Source: Cristatella mucedo (taxonomy: Eukaryota > Bryozoa > Phylactolaemata > Cristatellidae). Taken from it: DNA of 64,000 nucleotides. Positions 13,901-64,000 of this stretch are shown here, one piece after another. The stretch covers positions 3,780,501 through 3,844,500 of the forward strand of contig WPIO01000022.1 of assembly GCA_009760855.2 (NCBI GenBank). Direction: 5' to 3'. The position numbers and the translations under genes were made by a program. Positions within the stretch are counted from its first letter, which is position 1. Every line of letters begins with the position of its first letter. The notes under the pieces are model-generated. The model ran no database searches and was not told the origin of the DNA. It worked only from the letters and a program-made list of their open reading frames with translations.

Positions 13901-14213
13901 CAGTACTTTCTAATGATAGCAGTAAATTATTTTATAGTAAATATAACATAATAACTCAAGCATAACGATAGTAATAAAAAGTAAAAAAAAAATAATTGAT
14001 AGTAGTAATAACAGTAAATACAAAAGCCCTAAGAACACCTGCTCAGGGGCCTAAGTAAATACATATATGCATTTCCTGAATTGACATCAAGAGGCTGCAT
14101 TTCTTGTGGACGCATTTGTCAACCCCCCTGACCAATTTGTAAACACAACCGCGTAAACGTACTGTGTGGAAGCATCTCTTCACTGACCATATCTTTCTTT
14201 GGCTCACTTAGTT

Positions 14214-14775
14214 CACTTCGAAGAGGAATACAACGGCGTCAAAACTTTGCTCGGCGCCTTGAGGTATGATGATTTATGCTAGGTGGGGGTCATCGGAGGC
14301 TTCAAAATGGCGACACTTAAGATGGATCTCCAAGACGGTCTTACCAAGTTTCCCTACAAACTTTGTATTTCGGAAAGCAGGGACCGCCATGCTTACTATC
14401 GCAGGCAGGACTTCCCACGGCGGACCAAGTTCTCTGTGTGGAGCAACAACGTCAAGTGGAAGTCACAGGTTGACCCCGCAAAGTAGCATGCCACAGTTGC
14501 ACATCAAATTGAGCCTTGTGAAACCATTTTTCACAGCTCTAGAAACGTCAGCATTTGAGAGCTTTCACAACTTGGTCCGTAAGCTGTCTGTAGTCAAGTT
14601 CAATGCCACAGTATTTGTGGGATCGCAGACGAGCTTCGCCACAGAGGTTCGGGGCTTCCTGAGCAATAACAAGATGTTAAACTGTGCAGAGCTGGTTGAG
14701 ACTGTGGTTAAGAACTGCGGCACAACACTCTATATCCTTATCGAACGTCTTGATAAATTCAAGGAGAACATGGTG
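14214..14775 (+). pseudogene. Broken transposon-type protein gene (PQLHIKLSLVK family)
   Basis: The plus strand encodes consecutive pieces of a protein family I remember as dispersed in insect, hydrozoan and other animal genomes. Its members share TKFPC-like, RRDxPRR, NVKW..LVDP.K, LPPLHIKLGL, FVGPQ and HLDxFxENxG blocks. Here: HFEEEYNGVKTLLGALRYDD, an in-frame TAG near 14280, GFKMATLK..LQDGLTKFPYKLC, DFPRRTKF..WSNNVKW..QVDPAK, a stop and frameshift near 14485, then MPQLHIKLSLVKPF, TVFVGSQ, ELVETVVKN and LDKFKENM. It is disabled by at least one stop and one frameshift. The family's enzyme activity is not known to me; a mobile-element origin is inference from its dispersed distribution. Confidence 0.6.
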
Positions 14776-14829
14776 CTTATTAGAAGGATGAAGCAAGCGC
14801 TTCCATCAGCATTTACTGGACCCTGAATG

Positions 14830-16059
14830 CCATTTCCAAGGACAGTGTAACGAGAACATGATGGAATACTACATTTGAGGGCTGATTCTTGAAAGTGTTG
14901 TACAGCGTAATCATATAAACAGTAAAATACTTCTTTGTATGGTCTTTTTTGTATAAACTCCTATAAATGAATGTCAATTTTGATTTTATTTGTTGATTTT
15001 CCGACTGAGTGCGAACCAAAAGACCCAAATGTGTCCGTAGTCATATTGGAAATGGATAATTTTCAAATCTATCACTGACTTGGCGAAAAAAGCAGAGTTT
15101 GTGTTAATTGTGGTCATTGTATATGCATAAGCGATAGCGAAATAAGCATTTACTAGCCGGAATGAAACATGTTGTTACCTAGTGATATAAAGATCTAACG
15201 TGCGAGCTGCTCCCTGTCTTTGCTAAGCAGCTCGACCTTCAAAGCTCCTGAAATTATGACCTTTCCGTGACCTGAATGGAATTTCATTGGTCAGGCGCAT
15301 AAGACAGAAGTCGCGAACCGAATGGCGGCACTCTACCGCACGCATTGTCTGAGAAGTTATACTTGCCGATCACTGCTGTGAGCTTGTATGGTGTTCCAGC
15401 AAAGGTCTGGTGGTTTGATATGGATGGCGGCACTGAGGCACATTGAGCAGACAAAGCGCCCCAACCACAGTGTACTGTTGCTTATATGCTGCAGCTAGGA
15501 TGTCAGCATACGTTGGTCCTGATTTAAAGATGAGGTGCAGCTTGGCAGCACTATTCCTAAGGCTACTCCAACGTGTGGTTGAAGCTAACGCTGTCTAACG
15601 TTCAGCGAGCAGTTATCCTATCATACTTCTGTATTACTTCCGATAGCATGACTTTACTCCTCTTGGCTTGTATAATGGAGTATGAGTTTTTCTGTGGCCT
15701 AACCTCTGGTTTGACGCAAGTGCATATCCATTGAGCTTCAGTGCCCTGACATTGGTGCATCAAAGCATAAGTCACCAAGCCAGAAAGTCAGGCTCCATTG
15801 ATCTCGTCTGTCTGATCTGCTCAATCGAGTATCAAGAAATGGTGATCACAGCCCCCATATCCAAGAAATATACCCGCCTAACCCTACCAGCCTTTTAGCA
15901 GACACGCCCAGGTTTGCTGCGTACGTGGGTTCGTATAATAGCCGGGCTGACATAGGATCACGTTCTAGAGCCCATGATGGTGCGCTTTAGATCGCACCAA
16001 CTGAAAGAATGAATTCTAGAATTACTTTGTATTTCACAGATACCCTTCACACAGCCACG
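14830..16059. other. No gene seen
   Basis: AT-rich spacer with only short frames. No repeat family was recognised. Confidence 0.4.
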
Positions 16060-16061
16060 GA

Positions 16062-16151
<90 letters not shown>

Positions 16152-16172
16152 GCGTGTGCGTGTGTGTGTGTA
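16060..16172. repeat. (AT)n(GT)n microsatellite
   Basis: About 25 bp of AT repeat run into about 80 bp of GT repeat with a few GC interruptions. It directly abuts the 3' side of a minus-strand SINE-1 copy. Confidence 0.95.
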
Positions 16173-16177
16173 ATTAA

Positions 16178-16275
16178 TATGTATAGCGCCCTAAGAGAAC
16201 TTAATCTCTATTCAGGCGCTTCAAATATGCCTCGGGGGCTCGAGCTCAGGACCTCGGCCAGACCTAGAAAAATGT
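16178..16275 (-). mobile_element. SINE-1 copy, partial
   Basis: The minus-strand 3' part of SINE-1: TATAGCGCCCTAAGAGAA, CTTAATCTCTATTCAGGCGC, then GGGGGCTCGAGCTCAGGACC corresponding to the B box. The tRNA-like A-box half is missing. Confidence 0.8.
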
Positions 16276-16624
16276 GAGAAAGACTTCACAATCCAAGAAA
16301 TGTTGTAATAACTTGTCAAAGAGATGCTGCTAGAGCCAGCCTCTTTTAAAAATACGGTGAGATTTGTTAAGGTCTGTATTTAGGATGCATTATCTCACAT
16401 TCGAATACGTACTTAATCTTTAGGTAAAGTAGTACACAAATCCCTAGTCTATGGCAGTTCTACGTTATTCCTCCCGGCTGAATGGTTCCCAAAGTATACC
16501 ATTTTCCCCAAGCCCAGAAGAGGCCCAATGGACCTAGTAAAGATGGTGTAATTAGTTTAATCTCTATATAACTGAAGGAAAAGATAAATCATCGTGATCC
16601 ATGCCTTCTAGCACATCGAAATTT

Positions 16625-16740
16625 AATGTAGCGTATCTCCGTCTATAGCTCCGCTAAGCCACAAATACTATTTAGGTGTTACTCAGGAGAGTTTTGTATA
16701 GCGAAATCACAACCTAAGCGGCGTTCGGTATCGAACTCTC
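16625..16740 (-). mobile_element. LINE-A 3' end fragment
   Basis: Shares GTATCTCCGTCT, CACAA, GGTGTTACTCAGGAGAGTTTTG and CCTAAGCGG...TTCGGT with the LINE-A 3' ends at 29464, 31676, 42390 and (plus strand) 50290-50380. Confidence 0.75.
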
Positions 16741-17139
16741 TTAACTCCATTGCAGCACGTATTCTTAAGATATACACTTTACGGAGACAAACTTTATAAA
16801 ATTGAATGACTATAAACGACCTAACTAGGTATGGGCAAACCTAGTGATACAAAGATATTTGAAAGGCTCTAAAGTGGCCAGCATATCTCTTGTAGCATAT
16901 GCATGCAATCTGGGTGTCCTGCTCCATGGTGATCTCACACGAAATGGCCACATCGACCCGACCATGCAGCCAAGAATGCTTGAATTTCATATGCACACCG
17001 TTGCCAAATATCCGTCATGTTTATATATGGATATCAACTATGCAAAACATTAACCTACATACAATAAAATAATAGAGTCAAGCTGGCCCGTGCTGTCGTA
17101 ACATTCTATCTAGATTTCTGCCGGTCGCAGATCTTCTGT

Positions 17140-17530
17140 CTGTGCAATAAGAAGCTTAAATCTGCTGCCACGCTTCTCACCCGTTGCCGCAGTTGCATCA
17201 CGCCACTTCCCATCAACTTACACTGGATTCCAATCAAGTACAGTATCGAATTCTAATTATCTGTCACTCACCTTAAAGTTTCTTCATTCTCTGGCTCGAG
17301 AACACCCATCCGAAATACCTCCTGCTCGGGCACTCGGCCATCGTAGCACTCGCTCTCCCGACTACAGTAGCTTAGCTGTAACTCTAGTCAGCCGCCTCAA
17401 ATTCTTTCTTTTAGACCTGCCTTCAGTTCGCATGCTTCCAAAGCCAGCAACTTACTGCCGACAGATGCCAAGTCATCCGCTGACTGGGCGACCTTAAAAT
17501 AAAAGTCCATTTATTCCTCACGGCTTTTGT
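17140..17530 (+). mobile_element. CR1/L2-like LINE, C-terminal coding remnant (LINE-C)
   Basis: Degraded plus-strand frames spell the usual end of such ORF2 proteins: (H)ATSHQLTLDSNQV.YRI, then SPDYSSLAVTLVSRLK, FFLLDLPSVRMLPKPATYCR and a final ADWATLK-like block. It differs from LINE-A and LINE-B and is frame-broken. Confidence 0.55.
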
Positions 17531-18157
17531 TCCATCATCAGTGCGAACTGTCGCTTATCGTCGCTGATATAGTGAACGTTGTCACTAACCGATTGGAGCG
17601 ATTCTTTTCCACCATTTGCAAATTGCCTAGAATAAGATTTGGTTCACTTAGGGTGCTAGTAAATGTCTTGTGATTATTATTATTATGCCTTTTATCATTT
17701 TGCCTAAGAAATCTCAATATGTACCGATTCACTTAAATTTTTTGTGCAAGCATCTGTAAACAACGTCGTCCTCTGAGAATTGATAGAAGATCAGACAGCT
17801 CCGGTCAACTGTAAGCGCTTGATAATCCGACATCACAACGTCTAGACGTTTTTTCGCACACGCCTACGAGCTCTTTTACGCTGCACAGCTTCTCTCACTC
17901 CGTGACATATCGATAGAGCCATCGATAGAGCCTCGGGGTTGTATCGGTCGGAGCAGCCGCATTACTATTAGCAAGGCTGCGGTCTGCAGTCTTTAATTTA
18001 GACTGCTAAGTAAGCCGGAACCGTTTCGACGTTCGAAGTACACTGCATCTCTAGAAGTTCATTCCTATGCCTCCACAACTTGCTCCTTGAACCGCGAAAT
18101 TCCTAAATCCCCTGCCTTATCTCGCAGCCGCTGCTGCTGCGTTCTCTGCTGCCGCGC

Positions 18158-18325
18158 TGCTTTGGCCTAGCGGTTAAGGTGCTCACGTGTAACGAACCGA
18201 GGTCAAGGTGAATTTATTTGATGACCGAAGTTGTTAGTTCGAGCCCGGGGGCATATTTGAAGCACTTGATTAAAGATTAAGTTCTTCTACGGAACAGTAC
18301 AAATTAATTATATTTGTATTTATTC
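18158..18325 (+). mobile_element. SINE-1 copy
   Basis: A tRNA-like head (TTTGGCCTAGCGGTTAAGGT as A box, GTTCGAGCCC as B box) is followed by the SINE-1 body and a degraded AAAGATTAAGTTCTTC hairpin tail with AT-rich end. Confidence 0.85.
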
Positions 18326-18525
18326 TGCCAGCGGAGGCTGCAAAGTTGCAACTCGCCGTGTGCTTGAAAGCTCAGCTAATGTTTACTGCTGCTCCTTTTA
18401 CTTATTACTCTTAACCTCCTAAACAAAAATAATAACAGCCCTATCATGTACGTGCCGCCAATTTAATTTGATTGAGAATCAAATAATGCTATTATTTTTT
18501 TAACCAGCTCATGCATTTAGCCAAC

Positions 18526-18665
18526 TGGTCTGGCCCAGCGGTTAAGGTGCTCGCCCCGACCAAGGTCTGACTGAGCTCGTGGACTCGAGCCCGGAGGCAT
18601 ACTTGAAGCGCCTGAATAGAGATTAAATTCTCTTAGGGCGCTATACAGATGAATTGCATTATATT
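18526..18665 (+). mobile_element. SINE-1 copy
   Basis: A well-preserved copy: TGGCCCAGCGGTTAAGGTGC, CTCGCCCCGACCAAGGTC, B box ACTCGAGCCC, then GCGCCTGAATAGAGATTAAA and TTCTCTTAGGGCGCTATA. The stem GCGCC/GGGCGC plus AGAGA/TCTCT is intact. Confidence 0.9.
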
Positions 18666-18669
18666 CTCA

Positions 18670-20975
18670 CTCGTTTCAAGCCTATATTGCACTGTTAGCA
18701 TTTTTTTACATTCCCTAGGTAAAGCTAATGGTGTCAAATTACGTCGTACATGTCTACATAGAAACCAGAATAGATTGTAGTTTCTTTCGTATGTCGGGTC
18801 AATGAAGTAGTTAGAGCCACTACCTGCCGCTGCTCAAATGTGTGACATCATTGTAGAGCTCTCTACCGCCGAAGTAGTAGGCCCGTACGATAAACTGCAG
18901 GACGAGCCAACAAAAACGGACCAGATTTCTCGCCGTATTTCACTGACTCCTGATTCAGACGCAAAAGGGCAGGCTGAGTAAGTTGATTAGCCTTTCGAAG
19001 CTCGTGCTTGTGATAATTTCCAACATGTGCCTAACCTTTGTTAGAAGCAGTGCAGTGTCAACTAGTCATAATACCAGCTAGCGAGTGCTTTTCTAATCCA
19101 TGAATCCATGCTGATTTTTCGCCAATCACGAGGTTCCTATTCGTATGCTAGAACACCCCGGCCCTGGCGAACCTGGGATGTATGTCATATATTCACTCAC
19201 TCTCAATGTTTGTTATTCTACTTTGGAGTCAAGAAATTGTGGCTTCCTGTATTTTAGAAATTTTAGAGATGCTTGTAGTCAACAACATAAACCTGCATAT
19301 ATGTGTCTTGTTCTAAATAACCCTGCCCATTACGCGACTTTCTAATTCGGACACTCTGACTTACTAGAGATCACTCTTCTGGAATCTCCTATCTATAATG
19401 GGAGGAAAACTTAGGTTCTCGCTTACTTATTACAATACAGATAGCCTTGCGAAAAGCCTTGGTAGAAAGTATTGAGAGCAAGACATTCATAGGCGATCAT
19501 CAGTGAGAAAATTGTAACCTCTAAAATTGCTGGGGCATTGCTATCGGTAACTGTTACTAACATGGTGCGTGAATAATGTATAATTTCTTTGGTTTTTCTG
19601 AGACAAGAAAAAACACTATAAGTTTATATAAATGTAGCTACATTAAGCGCAACCATCAGATTCCAAACAGAGATACATTATCTGGGTTGTTGGCTTTTTA
19701 GTCTCCAAATTTGCAATCTCGTTACTGAGGGCAGTTGAGTGATACTAAGCAATGAATGCTAAACACAAGTTGTAACGGCTGAGCCAATTTTGTAGGCCAG
19801 CCCTGCCCTACTCATTATGCTGGACCTACTTGTAGTCAGAAAGCCATTTTTGCTTGAGGCGTTGGGTGGCCAAGTTGATGGAGCCAGCGGCCGGTATATT
19901 ATTCGCGCTGCTAGGCAAATGGACTCTTCGGCAGCCTGTGCCAGCCTATGCCGAAGATCCGGCCAGCGAAGTATACGAAGCCAGTCAAAGGATAGGCACA
20001 CAAGGCTGGCCAGTCTCCGTTCCAAGATCCGATCAGATCCACCTTTGCCCTATCCATCCATGAACTTCCGACGTCAGCGGGCTTAGAACAAGCATACTAG
20101 AGCTTCGCCTGCTTGTGAGATCACAGCTGTAGATGCTTGGGTTTGCTTCGCAGCTTTGCGACTGCTCGAAAGTACTGTTGGCCTTGGCTTCGTGCTTAAA
20201 ATGAATGGTTGAGTCAGAAGAGTGATAATCCTCCGATGAGTTCGCAACTTCAATGGCGTAGGTACAACATTCAGCTTTGGCAGGGGCCAATGGACGGCAT
20301 TGGCTGGCTGCACACTTCTGCAGAAGTGGCAGCCTCGTATAACGCCAAGCACAGAAAGTGCGGACAGACAGTCCAGCTTATTGATTGCACTTGCGACACT
20401 TAACCTACCTGCAGCTTGCCTTGCTCTGGACGGGGAATGTGTCCTTCAGCTCCCAGGCTATACCAGTGAGGAGTCTCCATCGGTCATCGCTGAGTATTGA
20501 GATCTTAGTACTCATGAGTTGGTGGAATTACAGATGAAGAGATAAATATGCTATGCTTCCATACAGCTGGGTAGCCTGATCAGTGATTTATAGTCCAGGC
20601 AATAGAAAAAAGTTCTGGTGACAACTCTGAGGGCCTGAGCTTAGGATTTGCTTTATGCAGTGATACTACCAAATCTTCATTTCAAGGTGCCTTAGTTATA
20701 CAGTATATAGTTATATATAGTTATATAGTTATAGTTATAGAGAAGAAATGACTGCCACCCTAGTATTCTAAATAGCAAGTTACGAAGGCATCAAATGGTA
20801 TTGCATATAGGACCAACTGAGCCTTGAATAGCGTTGGTCAGAGGAGCTTGCTTGAGCATGAATTGCTATGATTGGGTGTCGCTGGCTGCTCCTTGGTAGA
20901 TATCATGACAGGGAAGGAGAGGATTCGTTTAACAGTTCACCTATACTGCCGATCAACAAGGTCTCTCTTTTCTAG
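18670..20975. other. No supported exon; probable upstream region or first intron of the CCDC40 gene
   Basis: The exon at 20976 starts in phase 2, so at least one 5' exon must lie upstream unless translation starts inside it. I tested frames near 19850-20060 and 20300-20480. The only good donor-like site found there would leave phase 1, so neither was accepted. Simple TATAG repeats occur at 20697-20740. Confidence 0.4.
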
Positions 20976-61950
<40,975 letters not shown>

Positions 61951-62139
61951 GTACTCGTTGGCACAGCAATAATTACTACCCTATCAACTCCAACACCACC
62001 CTGTTTCTACCCCCACCCATAAATAGCGACCTTGGTGTGCTCACCTAAGTGCAATTAGTTTGGGTCATGTACGAGACTTCTATTCCCACTTAACTCACCC
62101 TGTTTCTCAAAGAAAGGCAAGACGGGAGGCAACGTGAGA

Positions 62140-62750
62140 TCAAATTGAACGCATGCCTGGCAAGCTCTCTGTAACCCTGTTTCTAAACTCCGTGCAGCAC
62201 CTCAAGTCTATATTCAAGAGGGCCACAAGTGACCTAATCCTGAAGTTTATATCCTCATCAAAGAAGGCAACTAGTCCTCTAGACCCGATTTTCAATGCCC
62301 TGCTTCTAAGATGCATCGATCTGCTGTTGTCATGCATAACTAAGATCATAAATATGTCATAAGCTGCAGGTCATGTCACAACATCTTTCTAAAAGGCTGT
62401 TGTCAGGCCACTATTTGAGAAAGCAAATCCTAACACTAGACCAACTCACTTGCAGCATGTATTGGAAAGGCTGACGCTCAACATTGGCTCAGCCAGCATA
62501 TCTCCTGTTGAATCAGTTCGAAATCTAGGTGTTATGTTCCAAAGTGACCTCTCGTTAGACGACACTGTGCGTCCTGCCACTAACCATATTCGCATACTGA
62601 CCTTATTCGTGTCACCTCTAATCATGTTAGGCTTGTTCAGTGAGCATGCTACCACTAACCATTCGACCATGTTTGCTTTACAGCAAATGTAAAGTACCTA
62701 GAAAGAGATTGAGTTCTCGGACGACGCTATTTAAAATCTAGTCCTATAAT
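62140..62750 (+). mobile_element. LINE-B copy with internal deletion
   Basis: FKRATSDLILKFISSSKKAT, SPLDPIFNALLLRCIDLLLS and CITKII (62215-62350) are followed, after a short broken part, by LTLNIGSASISPVESVRNLG and FQSDLSLDD (62470-62560). The LINE-B 3' end comes next (CAGCAAATGTAAAGTACCTA, AAGAGATTGAGTTCTC). The central reverse-transcriptase region is missing. Confidence 0.85.
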
Positions 62751-63890
62751 TATATTAAGCAGCATACGAGCGCCATCCGTCACTCGGATGAGATTAAATG
62801 CTAGGCGGACCAATGATGCTCTTTTGCGTTTTGCTAATAACGTCCGGTGGGCAGAGCGAAATGCTGTTGTTAATGCCAGAGCCATCGGGTTTCCAGGAAC
62901 TGGGCTTTTGGAGGCATCGATTGACAAATCGTGGAATTGGAATACATTGAATGCTAAACTGAGTCCCTAAGTGATTATGCTTCGGTAAATGAAGAGGCAG
63001 GTAATTGAAGCATCCAGAGGTCCATATTACGTTGAGCTCAATGACGTGTTAAGCTCAGCTCAGCTCAGCTCAATGATGGGTGGAGAAAAAGCCTAAGCAT
63101 TCAGAAGGGAAAGATCTATCCTAGCAAGTCGTCTTTCAGACGTAATTTTAACCGGTGCCGCCGTGAGGGAGAGCTAGGCCACCTAACCTGATAGGGTAAC
63201 AGGTGGACCGTATCACACTGTGGCTTGACAGGTGGTACTGGGCTAACCAGTTTGTCAACCCCGTCAATCTCGTGAGATTTTACTCGATGTTTGAGGCAGA
63301 CTCTAGCCTGACTAGCACTCGAAGGTATGTGAGATCGGTCTGGACTACTCTCGAAGTGCAAGCTGCAAATGTGAGCACTTCATGTTGTTGGTAGCATCCT
63401 GGAAAGCACTCGGCTTGGCAACATGGCTTACCCGTCGCATCGAACAGTATGACTAATCTGTTTGCCTATTTAGGATGACCTGTCATTACTCTATATATTT
63501 GCAGTGTGTGCATACGTACATGTGTACGTGCAGTGTGCACAAACCGTTACGTGCGTAGTCTGACACCAAGGTTGATTTGGAAGCCACTAAGACGAGATGC
63601 CAGACAAATCCGTGACAGGTGAATAGCCTCTGAAAGCGAGTTGTTGGGATTCTTTCCCGTGTACATGGTCTTCAATGCTCAGTCAGATATCGCAAGTAAA
63701 AAAAAACCTGGCGTGTCGCCGTTGGGTGCTGACTTCGCGACCTCAGAAACCAGAGAAGAGAGACAATGCCGCTCAGCCACGTTGGCACAGATGTATCTGT
63801 CTACGGTGCCATTAAAAGGAACGCGGGTATTGGTACCAATCCGCGACTTGGAACAAGGGTCTTTAAGTGCGTCACCATATTGAATTTTTA
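62751..63890. other. CCDC40 intron 14, no feature recognised
   Basis: No following exon was found; it must begin in phase 0. Four CTCAG units of a pentamer repeat lie at about 63051-63072. Confidence 0.45.
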
Positions 63891-63894
63891 GTTT

Positions 63895-63972
63895 ATTAAT
63901 GCAAATTTCGTAGACACAATACAAGTAAATCTTATTAATGCTAATTACGTAGACACTATACAAATAAATCTT
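63895..63972. repeat. Two-copy 39-bp tandem repeat
   Basis: Two adjacent units of about 39 bp share ATTAATGC.AATT.CGTAGA and CAC.ATACAA.TAAATCTT, with a few differences. Confidence 0.85.
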
Positions 63973-64000
63973 CGACCGCCTCAACATTTCGTCTTCGAAA

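Noticed and set aside
18158-18245. Possible functional tRNA gene
   Set aside because: The A and B boxes are present but no cloverleaf with a proper acceptor stem forms, and several copies share a LINE-type tail; it is a SINE.
20319-20470. Possible N-terminal CCDC40 exon with a CCA|GTGAGG donor
   Set aside because: It ends in phase 1 but the next exon needs phase 2, and the peptide has no recognisable similarity.
63049-63075. CRISPR-like short repeats
   Set aside because: A simple pentamer tandem (CTCAG) without spacers, in a eukaryotic intron.

Overview
The window is metazoan nuclear DNA, most likely from an invertebrate bilaterian. The evidence is GT-AG spliced exons, a dimmed/Mist1-type bHLH gene, tRNA-derived SINEs, CR1/L2-like LINE fragments and long microsatellites. 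I cannot fix the phylum from the sequence; a flatworm, another lophotrochozoan or a chelicerate would all fit. No ribosomal RNA, CRISPR, operon or phage structure is present.

Layout. Positions 1-2500 are AT-rich with an old LINE fragment and a perfect 27-bp inverted repeat. Positions about 2550-13900 form a GC- and CpG-rich island holding one recognisable gene, an intronless-coding bHLH factor of the dimmed/Mist1 (BHLHA15) family on the minus strand (7714-8406). A candidate polyadenylation signal lies near 6880, and a candidate promoter plus 5' non-coding exon near 10170-10430. The island is bracketed by two >400-bp dinucleotide tracts of opposite strand sense: GA-rich at 3.3 kb and CT-rich at 11.8 kb. 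Positions 14-20.9 kb contain a broken transposon-type protein gene, SINEs and LINE fragments.

Positions 20976-61950 (+) carry fourteen exons of one gene. I identify it as CCDC40, the coiled-coil axonemal ruler protein that works with CCDC39. All splice phases agree, giving 786 uninterrupted codons, and the order and spacing of recognisable blocks follow vertebrate CCDC40 as I remember it. The N-terminal exon(s) were not found, and the C-terminus lies beyond the right edge. The introns are packed with decayed repeats.

Repeats fall into a few families named here for convenience. LINE-A is a CR1/L2-like element with an (ATTAC)n-type 3' tail. LINE-B is a related element whose 3' end has a hairpin and a (TATT)n tail. 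SINE-1 is tRNA-derived and its 3' end resembles the LINE-B hairpin. SINE-2 has a different tRNA-like head. R1 is a GC-rich repeat of unknown type. The most notable signals are the SINE-1/LINE-B shared 3' hairpin, two short LINE-A derivatives beginning at the same internal point (one nested in another LINE-A with a small target duplication), and the reconstructed CCDC40 gene. The two genes have no evident functional link: one is a transcription factor of secretory/neuroendocrine cells, the other a structural protein of motile cilia or sperm.
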